Shown: positions 7,678 to 16,403, counted from the stretch's first letter. The stretch: DNA of 45,041 bases from Actinomycetota bacterium (GCA_009924185.1 RFSC01000001.1:1-45041), one strand, 5' to 3'. The notes: generated by a model from the sequence alone, not told the origin. Translations and numbers: made by a program.

Positions 7678-8946
7678 TTAACGGTGTCCTAATCTCTCCT
7701 GTTTAGTCTTGATGTATCTTTCATTGAAATCATTTACCTCTCCAGGTAGCGGAATACTCTCCGCCTGGATTCCCGCACTCTTCAAACTCTTTAACTTTTC
7801 TGGGTTATTGGTCAGTAGCTCCACTTGTTTTACACCTAACAGCCTCAATACTTCGACCGCGTCATCAAACTCTCGCTCATCAACATCATGACCTAAAGCC
7901 AGGTTTGCTTCAACAGTATCTAACCCCTGATCCTGTAATTGATAAGCCCTAATCTTCTCAGCCAGACCAATTCCTCTGCCCTCTTGATCACGAAGATAAA
8001 CAACAACTCCACTACCTGCAGATTCAATGAGCTTTAAAGAGGTGTTTAATTGAGAACCACAATCACAACGCAAAGAGCCAAGCACATCACCCGTAAGGCA
8101 TTCGGAATGGATTCTCACCAGGGTTGGTTTTGCAATTGATATTTCGCCAAGTTGAAGAATGGCATGATCAACACCACCCCGGCCGATGTAGCTAGAAATC
8201 CTCCAATTTGCTGCCCCTTTATCTTGAGCTGAGGTCCTAGGAAGTAAAGCCCAGTGGAGCTTTTGCGCTGCATCATTTCCTACAGCACCTTGCACCTTAT
8301 TGCCTGATTCCACAACATCACTTGCGCTCTTACTTAAAAGTTCAAGATTAATTCGCTCAAGTAAAGATGCGATGGTCACAATCGGAATATCGTGATGTTT
8401 TGAAAACTCTTGGAGCTCCACCCCGCGCATCATGGAGCCATCCTCATTAACTAGCTCGCTAATTACCCCGACTTCGCTGGCGCCAACCATGCGGCACATT
8501 TCAACAACCGCTTCAGTGTGACCCTGTCTGGCCAAGAGACCATTCTCGTTTGCAACAAGAGGAAATATATGGCCCGGACGTACAAAATCCTCAGCGGTCG
8601 CAGAGGTATCACCTAACGCTTTGATGGTTATGGCCCGTTCCTCAGCGCTGATTCCAGTAGTGATTCCATGTTTAGCATCGACAGTTACGGTAAATGCAGT
8701 GCGCTTGTTATCTTGATTGTTCTTTACCATTAACGGCAGATGCAACTGACGTGATCTTGCCTCCGTCATAGCAACACATACAACGCCGGATGTGTATCGG
8801 ATCATGAAAGCCAACTTCTCAGTGGTTGCAGCGCTGGCCAAAAGGAACAGGTCGCCCTCATTTTCGCGGCCCTCATCATCTGTAACAATTACAAAACCGC
8901 CATTTTGAAAGAGTTTCAAAGCTGCATCAAGTTGAGGATTTGTCAT
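7678..8946 (-). CDS. ribBA: Bifunctional DHBP synthase / GTP cyclohydrolase II
   Basis: 422 residues. Residues 1-205 form the RibB domain (DDEGRENEGDLFLLASAA, the acidic metal-binding loop; RPGHIFPLVANENGLLARQGHTEA). Residues from about 210 form the RibA domain with the zinc site CLTGDVLGSLRCDCGSQ and the loop RDQEGRGIGLAEKIRAY. The protein supplies both precursors of riboflavin: 3,4-dihydroxy-2-butanone 4-phosphate from ribulose 5-phosphate and the pyrimidine from GTP. All three zinc cysteines are present, so the GTP cyclohydrolase half looks active. The start overlaps the ribE stop by 4 nt (ATGA), implying coupled translation. Confidence 0.94.
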   Translation of the reverse strand: MTNPQLDAALKLFQNGGFVIVTDDEGRENEGDLFLLASAATTEKLAFMIRYTSGVVCVAMTEARSRQLHLPLMVKNNQDNKRTAFTVTVDAKHGITTGISAEERAITIKALGDTSATAEDFVRPGHIFPLVANENGLLARQGHTEAVVEMCRMVGASEVGVISELVNEDGSMMRGVELQEFSKHHDIPIVTIASLLERINLELLSKSASDVVESGNKVQGAVGNDAAQKLHWALLPRTSAQDKGAANWRISSYIGRGGVDHAILQLGEISIAKPTLVRIHSECLTGDVLGSLRCDCGSQLNTSLKLIESAGSGVVVYLRDQEGRGIGLAEKIRAYQLQDQGLDTVEANLALGHDVDEREFDDAVEVLRLLGVKQVELLTNNPEKLKSLKSAGIQAESIPLPGEVNDFNERYIKTKQERLGHR

Positions 8947-9584
8947 TTCTCATCTCCTGTAGCGCTATCGTTGTTGAGAATCGGCGAAAGATTTTGAGCC
9001 TGAACTAGGCGTTCTACATACTTCGCAAGTACATCAACCTCGATATTCACCAAATCCCCTGCTTTTCTTTGCCCTAGCGTGGTCTTCGCCAAGGTTTCTG
9101 GAATTAACCAGAGTGTCACCTGGCTGGCCTGGTCTTCAATCTCTCCAACTGTAAGTGAAACACCATCAACACAGATTGAACCTTGATTCACTACATACCG
9201 GCGTAGTGACTCTGGAATCTGCACAACAAATCTCTGCCATTTATCTCCGGGTTCGCTGGCAACAACTTTTGCCACTCCATCAACATGACCCTGCACTATG
9301 TGGCCACCCAATCTAGCGTCGGCTCTAGTGGCTAACTCGGTGTTGACCTTAGATCCCGAAACTAAACTTCCTAGAGTGGTTAACTTCAAAGTTTGCACCA
9401 TAACATCTGCGGTGAAGCTGTTTTCTTTTACCGCGGTTGCGGTTAGACACACACCATTTATAGAAATTGAATCTCCCACCGCTAAATCCGCTGCCAAATC
9501 ACTGGCAAAGGTAATAAGAGCTGAGTCTTCAGCTTTAGTAATGGAGATAACCTCGCCTACTCCCTGAACTAATCCAGTGAACAC
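8943..9584 (-). CDS. ribE: Riboflavin synthase, alpha subunit
   Basis: 213 residues made of two lumazine-binding repeats. The first starts MFTGLVQGVGEV and contains SISINGVCLTA; the second starts at about residue 94 with GGHIVQGHVDGVAKV and contains ICVDGVSLTVGE. The enzyme dismutates two lumazine molecules to riboflavin as a trimer. The start codon is GTG (9584), directly after the TAA of ribD with no gap, and its Shine-Dalgarno GGAGG lies inside the ribD 3' end at about 9595-9599. Confidence 0.93.
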   Translation of the reverse strand: MFTGLVQGVGEVISITKAEDSALITFASDLAADLAVGDSISINGVCLTATAVKENSFTADVMVQTLKLTTLGSLVSGSKVNTELATRADARLGGHIVQGHVDGVAKVVASEPGDKWQRFVVQIPESLRRYVVNQGSICVDGVSLTVGEIEDQASQVTLWLIPETLAKTTLGQRKAGDLVNIEVDVLAKYVERLVQAQNLSPILNNDSATGDEK

Positions 9585-10685
9585 TTAGTGTGCGCCTCCC
9601 TCTTTTGAGCCATTGCCGATGACCGAAAATCCGGAATGTGATTTAGTGAAAATTTGAAGTTTCAAATCAGGGCCAACCTTTTCAATCTCCCCAAATGAGA
9701 GTTGCACGTGATCGGCTAATCTTGTTATTCCTAAATCAGAGATGAAGTTCGTGCCAGAGCCCAATAACGCTGGAGCAAAATAAAGTTGAATTTCATCTAC
9801 TAAGCCCGCCTGCAACAATGCGGAGTTCAATCGATTTCCAGCCTCAACCAGAATCTGATTCCAACCCAGTGAATTTGCCAACTCTAAAAGTGGCGCAAAA
9901 TCATGGGTTTTCAAGAAATGGGTTGGTGCGGTTGAATCATGCAGCTTGAAGTGATCTGGTATCGAGCTGTTTCCCATAACAACACGTGCTGGATTAATGC
10001 GGCGTCCTGATGGATTCTCAGCCTCGATAAATCTCGGAGTCAACTGCGGGTCATCAGCTAAAGCTGTTCCAGTTCCCGTCAATATAGCATCGGATTGATT
10101 ACGTAATACAGCTACATCAGCTCGTGATTCAGCAGAGGTAATCCACTTTGATTCGCCATCCTGTGAGGAGATTTTTCCATCTAAAGTAGCAGCTATCTTG
10201 GTTACAAACCATGGGCGGTTCTTCTCGACTTTACCCAACCAGGCTCGATTGGTCGAAGCCACTAACTCTTTTTGCACTCCGGAAGTCACAGTAATTCCAG
10301 CGCTTGAAATCTTTTCTGCTCCTCCAGCAGCTAATTTATTTGCATCATTTACAGCAAAAATTACTGCTGCAAAACCAGCGTTGATTATGGCATCGGAGCA
10401 GGGCGGGGTTTTCCCAAAGTGATTACATGGCTCCAAAGTAATTATGATGGCGCAATCAGAAAAATCAGTTCTGCCAGATTTCTTTGCTGCCTCAATCGCA
10501 ACGATCTCGGCATGATTGCCACCGGCGTGAAAACCAGAAGCGATTTCATCTCCATTTGAATCAACAATCACTGCACCAACAACTGGATTGGGTGCTGTTA
10601 AGCCAAGGCCCTTTTTGGACAACTCATTGGCACGCAACATCAAACGATCAAGATTGATCGCTGAGGTATCAAATCTCTGCTTCAA
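9585..10685 (-). CDS. ribD: Bifunctional diaminohydroxyphosphoribosylaminopyrimidine deaminase / uracil reductase
   Basis: 366 residues. The deaminase domain (to about 150) has the zinc site HAE (His58, Glu60) and PCNHFGKTPPC (Cys87, Cys96). The reductase domain begins at about 160 with RPWFVTKIAATLDGKIS. It catalyses the second and third steps of riboflavin synthesis from GTP. The start codon appears to be TTG at 10685, because GGAGGG lies about 10 nt upstream and the protein needs these residues before the conserved helix; Met16 would cut into that helix. It is the first gene of the rib operon and is controlled by the FMN riboswitch about 140 nt upstream. Confidence 0.92.
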   Translation of the reverse strand: MKQRFDTSAINLDRLMLRANELSKKGLGLTAPNPVVGAVIVDSNGDEIASGFHAGGNHAEIVAIEAAKKSGRTDFSDCAIIITLEPCNHFGKTPPCSDAIINAGFAAVIFAVNDANKLAAGGAEKISSAGITVTSGVQKELVASTNRAWLGKVEKNRPWFVTKIAATLDGKISSQDGESKWITSAESRADVAVLRNQSDAILTGTGTALADDPQLTPRFIEAENPSGRRINPARVVMGNSSIPDHFKLHDSTAPTHFLKTHDFAPLLELANSLGWNQILVEAGNRLNSALLQAGLVDEIQLYFAPALLGSGTNFISDLGITRLADHVQLSFGEIEKVGPDLKLQIFTKSHSGFSVIGNGSKEGGAH

Positions 10686-10823
10686 TTAAGTGCGCCCTCC
10701 GGTTGCAAACAATCCGGGGCGAAAACGGGATATCCCAATGAGACTCCCTCTGCACATGCCAAATGACATGACAGAAAAGAGTTCAATCTAGTGCGCCAAA
10801 AAAGCGCAAATAGAAAGTATCCG
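10686..10823 (-). promoter_or_regulatory. ribD leader, probable expression platform of the FMN riboswitch
   Basis: Read on the minus strand, the leader contains TGCGC, six Ts, then GGCGCACTAGATTGAA (10782-10797). The last part nearly repeats the ribD initiation region GGCGCACTTAATTGAA (10681-10696; 14 of 16 identical). The TGCGC strand (10804-10808) could pair either with the nearby GCGCA or with the GCGCA that follows the ribD Shine-Dalgarno. I see no hairpin followed by a T-run, so control is more likely translational than by termination. This is inference from sequence. Confidence 0.4.
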
Positions 10824-10945
10824 CGTTCCCTCTCATCCGGACTTTAACCGTCGGTCTTGGAGTTCCACCAAGTCCACCGTTAACTGGCTGCTAACGGGTC
10901 GCAGACTTTAACTGCCGGTTCGGAATTACACCGACCCCGGAAACG
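10824..10945 (-). promoter_or_regulatory. FMN riboswitch (RFN element)
   Basis: The minus strand carries the RFN signature blocks in order: GGGGTCGGTGTAATTCCGA, ACCGGCAGTTAAAGTCTGCGA, GGTGGAACTCCAAGACCGAC, and GGTTAAAGTCCGGATGAGAG. The outer P1 helix can be drawn between 10939-10945 and 10824-10830 (seven pairs with one G-U). It senses FMN and represses the downstream ribD-ribE-ribBA-ribH operon. Its 5' end lies only 15 nt past the stop of the upstream DUF885 gene, so the promoter must sit inside that gene's 3' end or transcription reads through. Confidence 0.95.
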
Positions 10946-10960
10946 ACCTGCTCAGTCTAC

Positions 10961-12607
10961 TTAATTGCCATCCCAAAGCGCCATTTCCCGCTTGAAGGGA
11001 TCAAGACCCATCGGACCTAAGTTAAGGGCAAAGGAGTGGAATTTCTTGAGTTCAAATTTAGAACCCAGTCTTTGTTTCGCCGCCTCGCGGCACTCCATCC
11101 AAAAACGTTCACCGACTTTGTATGAAATCGCCTGTCCTGGCCATCCCAAGTAACGATCTACTTCACTGCGCGCTGAGATTTCATCTAGCAGAGCACGTTC
11201 ATGAAGTAGCTTGAACGCAGACTCCGCGTTCCAGATCTTTCCATCAAAATCTTCATAACCGCAGTGCATACCAATATCGACGACGATTCTCGCTGCTCGA
11301 AGTCCCTGTGCAGATAGATAACCCATTTCATAACCTGGATCTTCGAAAGCTCCAAGTTCATCCATTAGTCGTTCAGCGTAAAGTGCCCAACCTTCACCAT
11401 ATCCCGAAACCCAAACTCTATTTCTCTGGAAACGATTTAGGCGTTCGGTGTTAATTTTCGTGGTAGCAACCTGCAAATGATGTCCGGGAACAGCTTCGTG
11501 GTACCAGGTTGAAACAATATGCCACCAGCCAAAAACCTTTCGACCCATAGTTGGAAACCAAGTTGTTCCGGGACGAGAAAGATCTTCACTTGGTCCCATG
11601 TAATAAGCAGCAGATGCGCTACCTTCCGGCGCCAAACGGGCTTCGCAGTTTTTGATTCGTGGATCAATATCAAACTCTTTACCATCTAGACGCACCACAG
11701 CGGCTTCGATGAATTCACGTAACTTCTTCAACAGCTCAGCTTCGCCTTCGACTGTATAGCGAGGATCTTTATCTAATCTATCTGCGACCTCGCGAAGTGA
11801 TGTGGCATCTGGATAAAGCTTCTTTGCAGCTACCCACATGCGCTCATTAATCATCTTTAACTGCTCAATGCCCCATTCATAGGTATCTCTAAGATCAAGA
11901 TCTGCTCCTGTGAAATGGCGGGCCCACATCTGATAGCGCTCCGCTCCCACTCCATCTTTAGGATCACTCTTTGGGGCATATTCATCACGCAACCACTTCG
12001 CCAAATCGCTGGAGGCTTTTTCAGCGCGGTGCGCAGCTGCGGTCAACTCTTGATTTGAACCGGCGGGGTCAAACTTTTTTGCAACTGCGGTGAAAGCGCC
12101 CTTAGAAAAGGTCTCCAGCTGTCCTGCAGTCGCCAATACTTGGCGCTTGGAGTTCACCTTGCCTTGTTCGGCTGCAGAGGCCAGAGCTGAGCGCCATCCT
12201 GCAAACGCCTCTTCTACCCCATTTAGTCGCTTGGTTACATTGTTAACAGTCTCTGGCTTTTCCTTATTCATCATTTCAAAAACCTGACGAACCCGGGTAA
12301 CAGGTGATGCAATCAGATTGAAAAGAATGTTTGCCTCTAATGTCTCGCTCAACTTTATTTCAGAGGAGAGACGCTCTATAGCAACATCTTTAGCGATGCG
12401 ATCAAACTCGTTTACGGGAGTTTCGGCTTGAATCGCCTTGAGGGTATTTCTGGCCAACTCCTCTTGCTTCTTGTAACCCGCCATAGAGAAATCATCAAAT
12501 TTGTCATCATGACCCGGCACGCCAAGCATGGTCGCGCCGATTGGAGAAAGTTTGATTCCCTCTTCAATGAAGTTGTCCAGAATCTTTGAGATTGGGCTGT
12601 TTGACAT
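10961..12607 (-). CDS. DUF885 family protein (putative zinc metallopeptidase-like)
   Basis: 548 residues, the normal size for DUF885. The family signature HEAVPGHHLQ is at His370-Gln379, with the HExxxGHxxQ pattern that resembles a zinc peptidase site. Further conserved blocks are SGYGEGWALYAERLMDELG (from about 402) and RYLGWPGQAISYKVGE near the C terminus. No signal peptide or membrane helix is visible, so it is probably cytoplasmic. Family members are annotated as oligopeptidase-like, but substrates are poorly known. It is a single gene between argG and the rib operon on the same strand, with no clear terminator after it. Confidence 0.8.
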   Translation of the reverse strand: MSNSPISKILDNFIEEGIKLSPIGATMLGVPGHDDKFDDFSMAGYKKQEELARNTLKAIQAETPVNEFDRIAKDVAIERLSSEIKLSETLEANILFNLIASPVTRVRQVFEMMNKEKPETVNNVTKRLNGVEEAFAGWRSALASAAEQGKVNSKRQVLATAGQLETFSKGAFTAVAKKFDPAGSNQELTAAAHRAEKASSDLAKWLRDEYAPKSDPKDGVGAERYQMWARHFTGADLDLRDTYEWGIEQLKMINERMWVAAKKLYPDATSLREVADRLDKDPRYTVEGEAELLKKLREFIEAAVVRLDGKEFDIDPRIKNCEARLAPEGSASAAYYMGPSEDLSRPGTTWFPTMGRKVFGWWHIVSTWYHEAVPGHHLQVATTKINTERLNRFQRNRVWVSGYGEGWALYAERLMDELGAFEDPGYEMGYLSAQGLRAARIVVDIGMHCGYEDFDGKIWNAESAFKLLHERALLDEISARSEVDRYLGWPGQAISYKVGERFWMECREAAKQRLGSKFELKKFHSFALNLGPMGLDPFKREMALWDGN

Positions 12608-12665
12608 GCTTTCTCCGTTTCTGAGTTCAGTTCCTTACTTTAGTTTCAGTGTTTAGTCTCTGATT

Positions 12666-12714
12666 TTCGCTTCTGGATTTCGCTTCCAGTATTCGCTTCT
12701 GGATTTCGCCAGAA
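12666..12714. repeat. Two-copy 26-bp direct repeat with small hairpins between argG and the DUF885 gene
   Basis: TTCGCTTCTGGATTTCGC occurs at 12666-12683 and again at 12692-12709, a period of 26 bp. The second copy continues so that TTCTGG and CCAGAA form a six-pair stem with loop ATTTCG; the first can form CTGG/CCAG. The region follows the argG stop on the minus strand but has no T-run, so a classical terminator is not supported. It may be an RNA-processing or weak termination element. Confidence 0.5.
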
Positions 12715-12737
12715 AGAACTTGAATGCAAATACAAAA

Positions 12738-14126
12738 CTACTTTGATCCATCCTCTAACTCGACCAAATCAAAGTTACCTTTGCCGATCTGTCCCTGATT
12801 TCGATACAACTCTAATTTCGCACGGGTGTCGGCTATATCTAGATTTCTCATGGTGAGTTGGCCGATTCGATCTGTAGGTCCAAAGGCTGCTGACTCGGTG
12901 CGCTCCATGGAAAGCTTTTCTGGGTGATAACTAAAGCCATCTCCCTTAGTGTCAATAATGGAGTAATCATCTCCCCGGCGTAGCCGCAAAACCACCTCGC
13001 CGGATACAGCGGAGGCTACCCAGCGGGTTAATGACTCTCGCAGCATTAGTGATTGTGGATCAAGCCATCTGCCTTCATAAAGCAAACGTCCTAAACGTCT
13101 TCCCTCTGCATGGTAATTGGCGATGGTGTCCTCGTTGTGTATCGCCGAAACCAGTCTTTCATAGGCGATAAATAGCAGCGCCATGCCAGGCGCTTCATAG
13201 ATTCCACGACTCTTGGCCTCAATTATGCGATTCTCAATCTGATCAGACATACCAAGTCCATGCCGGCCACCAATCGCATTTGCCTCTCGCATTAACTCAA
13301 CTGAGTCTGAGAAATCTTTGCCGTTGATAGCTACTGGACGGCCTTGTTTAAAGGTGATTCGAACATCTTCTGAAGGAATAGAAATACTTTGATCCCAAAA
13401 TGCCACACCCATTATTGGCTTTACGATTTCAATAGAGGAGCTCAACTCTTCAAGTTGTTTTGCTTCGTGGGTAGCGCCCAAAATATTGGCATCGGTTGAA
13501 TAAGCTTTTTCAACACTGTCGCGATAAGGCAGATTATGAGCAAGCAGCCATTCCGACATCTCTTTGCGTCCACCTAGCTCAGTGACAAAATCTTTGTCCA
13601 GCCAAGGCTTATAGATCTTGAGATTTGGATTTGCTAACAAGCCATATCGATAGAAACGCTCGATGTCGTTACCTTTGTAAGTTGAGCCATCTCCCCAAAT
13701 CTGAACTCCATCGGAGAGCATTGCTCTTACCAATAATGTTCCAGTAACCGCTCTACCTAGAGGCGTGGTGTTGAAATATGCCCGGCCACCAGTTCTAATG
13801 TGGAAAGCGCCGCATGCAATTGCCGCTAAACCCTCCTCCACCAAGGAAGATTTGCAATCTACAAGACGTGCAATCTCAGCGCCATACTCTTTAGCGCGAT
13901 CTGGAATGGTTTCAATATTTCCCTCGTCATACTGACCTAAGTCAGCTGTGTAGGTACAGGGCTTTGCACCTTTAGCGCGCATCCAAGCGACCGCTACGGA
14001 AGTATCTAATCCGCCAGAAAAAGCGATTCCAACCTTTTCTCCCACCGGCAATGAAGCTAAGACTTTGCCGACATTAATCTGGGATGACCCATTACCTTCA
14101 TTGGCAGATGGTGGTTTGGAAGACAT
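12738..14126 (-). CDS. argG: Argininosuccinate synthase
   Basis: 462 residues, the longer E. coli-like (type 2) form. The ATP pyrophosphatase loop AFSGGLDTSVAVAW is at about residue 33, followed by YTADLGQYDEGN and the citrulline/aspartate-binding blocks RTGGRAYFNTTPLGRA and DGSTYKGNDIERFYRYG. It joins citrulline and aspartate using ATP in arginine synthesis. Many Actinobacteria carry the shorter type 1 enzyme inside an arg cluster; here argG is alone with no other arg gene nearby, and precedes a methyltransferase gene arrangement. The first 20 residues are a non-conserved Ser/Asn-rich extension. Confidence 0.92.
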   Translation of the reverse strand: MSSKPPSANEGNGSSQINVGKVLASLPVGEKVGIAFSGGLDTSVAVAWMRAKGAKPCTYTADLGQYDEGNIETIPDRAKEYGAEIARLVDCKSSLVEEGLAAIACGAFHIRTGGRAYFNTTPLGRAVTGTLLVRAMLSDGVQIWGDGSTYKGNDIERFYRYGLLANPNLKIYKPWLDKDFVTELGGRKEMSEWLLAHNLPYRDSVEKAYSTDANILGATHEAKQLEELSSSIEIVKPIMGVAFWDQSISIPSEDVRITFKQGRPVAINGKDFSDSVELMREANAIGGRHGLGMSDQIENRIIEAKSRGIYEAPGMALLFIAYERLVSAIHNEDTIANYHAEGRRLGRLLYEGRWLDPQSLMLRESLTRWVASAVSGEVVLRLRRGDDYSIIDTKGDGFSYHPEKLSMERTESAAFGPTDRIGQLTMRNLDIADTRAKLELYRNQGQIGKGNFDLVELEDGSK

Positions 14127-14135
14127 TGGAGAAGC

Positions 14136-15413
14136 CTAACTGAGACCCTTGCCGGCCCGCGCCTGCTCCAGCTCAGAGCGCAGCAAATCCATCAATTTTG
14201 GCTTGATCTGCCACTGCTCAATCATCTGATCTAACTCCTGGACATCCGCTGCTCTTTCTGAGACCTGCTGTGAAGAGAGTGAATTAGCGGCGGATTTGCC
14301 GTCGTGGGATTTAAAGGCGCGAATCATAAGGTTTCTTGGGGTGTGCTCGCCAGCGATAAATTCAATAATCTCAGTGCGATAACCGAGCACTCTCAAGATT
14401 TGAGCGCGAATCGAATCGGTAATTATGTCTCCGACTCGCTCCTGCAAAATTCCATATCTAGTTGCAATTTTCCAAGGAGCTGGTGAAGTGCTCAATTGCT
14501 TTTGGATATCGTGATGACAGCACGGAGCTACCAATATGACAGAAGATTTACTTTTAACCGCCCAAGCAATTGAATCATCAGTTGCAGTATCACAGGCATG
14601 CAGCGCAATAGCTAAATCTGTTTTCATCGCAGGCAATTCAGCAATCTTTGTTGCAGAGAATTTCATTTCACTTGAAATATTCAACAAATCTGCAATGGCG
14701 TTATTTCGCTCGCGGCTATCTACCCGCTCATCTACCCCTAAAACCTCAGGAGATAGTCCTAATTTTCGAGCAAAGCGATGAGCCGCAAAGGTTAGGTAGG
14801 CATGACCACAGCCCAAATCAACAATTTTGAAGGAGTTCTTGTCAGATTGATCTTTGGTGTCCACTTGAACAAATTCAATGGCTAGCTGAATACTCTTCAA
14901 GAACTCTTGAACCTGTTTGAATTTGTCACTACGAGAAGGCTTTAACTTTCCATCGTGATCTGTTATCCCAAGGTGCTTGAATAACTCCTCGCCCTCGTCG
15001 AGAAGCCTATTCTTTACCCGATCATGCGATAGTTGATTGCCCTGTTTATCCGACCTGGAAACATCTGCTGGAGAAACTCTTCTAGTATTGAGTTGAGCCT
15101 GACCTGATTTGGTTACCCGCAGCGTGAACTCCACCTGATCATTTTCAATAAGTAGGTTGGCAAATCCACTCTGTATGAACTCTTCTAACTTGAGAGCTTC
15201 GGGGCGCAGATTCTTGGTTATGTCTTTTTTGCCATCATGGCTAACTACTTGCCAATGTATTGCTGACTTGATTAAGACCGGTCGGATATCAATCCGAAGA
15301 AACTGCGGTGACTTATTGCGTTGCTTGCCTGAGATAACTATTCGGCTAATCGATTGCGGGGGGCTCAGGAGAGACTGAGCTTTGACAATTCCTTCTGCCA
15401 AATCGGAAATCAC
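14136..15413 (-). CDS. SAM-dependent methyltransferase, METTL25-like (Methyltransf_32 type)
   Basis: 425 residues. The N-terminal half is a charged accessory region; the Rossmann methyltransferase core starts at about residue 190 with KIVDLGCGHAYLTFAAHRF (SAM motif I). It is followed by VLGVDER, a LAIALHACDTATD strand and APCCHHDIQ. The HACDTATD plus PCCHH combination is typical of Methyltransf_32/METTL25 proteins, which are thought to act on RNA or protein but are poorly characterised. It is 9 nt upstream of argG and 4 nt downstream of hpf on the same strand, so it is likely co-transcribed. Substrate unknown. Confidence 0.72.
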   Translation of the reverse strand: MISDLAEGIVKAQSLLSPPQSISRIVISGKQRNKSPQFLRIDIRPVLIKSAIHWQVVSHDGKKDITKNLRPEALKLEEFIQSGFANLLIENDQVEFTLRVTKSGQAQLNTRRVSPADVSRSDKQGNQLSHDRVKNRLLDEGEELFKHLGITDHDGKLKPSRSDKFKQVQEFLKSIQLAIEFVQVDTKDQSDKNSFKIVDLGCGHAYLTFAAHRFARKLGLSPEVLGVDERVDSRERNNAIADLLNISSEMKFSATKIAELPAMKTDLAIALHACDTATDDSIAWAVKSKSSVILVAPCCHHDIQKQLSTSPAPWKIATRYGILQERVGDIITDSIRAQILRVLGYRTEIIEFIAGEHTPRNLMIRAFKSHDGKSAANSLSSQQVSERAADVQELDQMIEQWQIKPKLMDLLRSELEQARAGKGLS

Positions 15414-15417
15414 TCCA

Positions 15418-15768
15418 TTAGTCTACGGTGGTGTGAGCTCGCAGCTTCCGCAAACTCTCCCGATTGAAATCTTTGGCGCGCTCATGCTTTTTTCTGAGTT
15501 GTAGCTCTAACGCCTCCGCAGCTTCGTCAAAAGCCGCGAGATCGTTGAAGCCCTCCCCTTCGGCGCGAATCAGAGGTCCACTGCCATGAGTAGTTAGAAC
15601 TACTCGATGGGATTTCTTTCCAAAACGTGGATTGGCTTGATGCTTTACATCCACATCAATGCGATCAATTGGAATATTGAATCTGGCCAATCTTTGTAAT
15701 CTCTCTTCACTAATCTCAGAGAAATCCATTGCTAAAGCGGTACCGTGACTATGAATAATGATTTGCAT
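15418..15768 (-). CDS. hpf: Ribosome hibernation promoting factor, short form (HPF/RaiA)
   Basis: 116 residues. The sequence MQIIIHSHGTALAMDFSEISEERLQRLARF, then IDRIDVDVKHQANPR and a C-terminal helix rich in basic residues (LELQLRKKHERAKDF), matches the S30AE/RaiA domain that binds the 30S decoding region and silences ribosomes in stress. I chose ATG 15768 because a strong Shine-Dalgarno (GAGGAGT) lies just upstream; a longer in-frame ATG at 15807 adds 13 non-conserved residues. Actinobacterial HPFs are usually the long, two-domain form; this protein ends after the N-terminal domain and lacks the dimerisation domain. Confidence 0.72.
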   Translation of the reverse strand: MQIIIHSHGTALAMDFSEISEERLQRLARFNIPIDRIDVDVKHQANPRFGKKSHRVVLTTHGSGPLIRAEGEGFNDLAAFDEAAEALELQLRKKHERAKDFNRESLRKLRAHTTVD

Positions 15769-15839
15769 CTTTACTCCTCTAGCTGTTGAGAAAGACACTA
15801 CTCCCAAGGAGCTTAGAACTCAATGGATTTCTTTAGAGA

Positions 15840-16232
15840 TTAAAGTGGGAGTAAAACCAGCGCAATAGTCAGGGTCAGGGCCAGAGCTGAGGCTTGCAGC
15901 AAAATTGAAAGAGCGGTCTTTCGATCAGCTTTGCGGTCTTCAGGACTTTGAACCCGCGATAGGTCGCCTAACTTACCTAGATTGAAAGTTCCCATAAAAC
16001 CATAAGCCAAACAGAATTTTCTCCGAGATTGAATAAAGCCAATGGAGAAAACCATTAGTGGAACAAACATCCCCCAACGTGCTGATGCCGGCGTATCAGA
16101 ACCAACTAAACCAACAAAGGTGGTTACTGAAAGAATTAATCCCAGAATCGCCACGAGTTGGCGTCGTTTAATCTCTTCTTTTCCAAGATTGCAGCTACCT
16201 GGAATGTAGGTAGGAGTATTTGCTTGGCTCAC
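15840..16232 (-). CDS. Conserved small membrane protein, function unknown
   Basis: 130 residues with about four hydrophobic segments (roughly 28-45, 53-68, a short one around 75-85, and 108-128). The cytoplasmic start has PGSCNLGKEEIKRRQ and a central loop KLGDLSRVQSPEDRKADRK. The FCLAYGFMGTFNLGKLG segment resembles uncharacterised proteins seen in other Actinobacteria, from memory only. The start is GTG, overlapping the TAG of the preceding small gene by one base (TAGTG), so the two are coupled. No catalytic motif is visible. Confidence 0.55.
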   Translation of the reverse strand: MSQANTPTYIPGSCNLGKEEIKRRQLVAILGLILSVTTFVGLVGSDTPASARWGMFVPLMVFSIGFIQSRRKFCLAYGFMGTFNLGKLGDLSRVQSPEDRKADRKTALSILLQASALALTLTIALVLLPL

Positions 16233-16393
16233 TAAAAAGCCTCTTCCAACTCTTCTTCACGATCCTCGTCATCGCTCCAAACCGCCTGCGCTTCATCCTG
16301 TTTCTCTACCCAAGACAAGAATGAGAGAACCCCTTTGAAGGCAACTGCCAACAAGGCCACAAAGGCTGTCAATCTGCGAAGCGCTTTAATCAC
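16232..16393 (-). CDS. Small hypothetical protein with one membrane helix
   Basis: About 53 residues from GTG 16393: a basic start (VIKALRRL), one hydrophobic helix (AFVALLAVAFKGVLSFL) and a strongly acidic tail (DDEDREEELEEAF). An in-frame ATG at 16447 would add 18 residues but lies inside the 3' end of the oxidoreductase gene; the GTG falls 10 nt after that gene's stop, so I prefer it. The charge asymmetry predicts an inside-basic N terminus. Function not recognisable. Confidence 0.45.
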   Translation of the reverse strand: MIKALRRLTAFVALLAVAFKGVLSFLSWVEKQDEAQAVWSDDEDREEELEEAF

Positions 16394-16403
16394 AAGATAA
16401 AGC

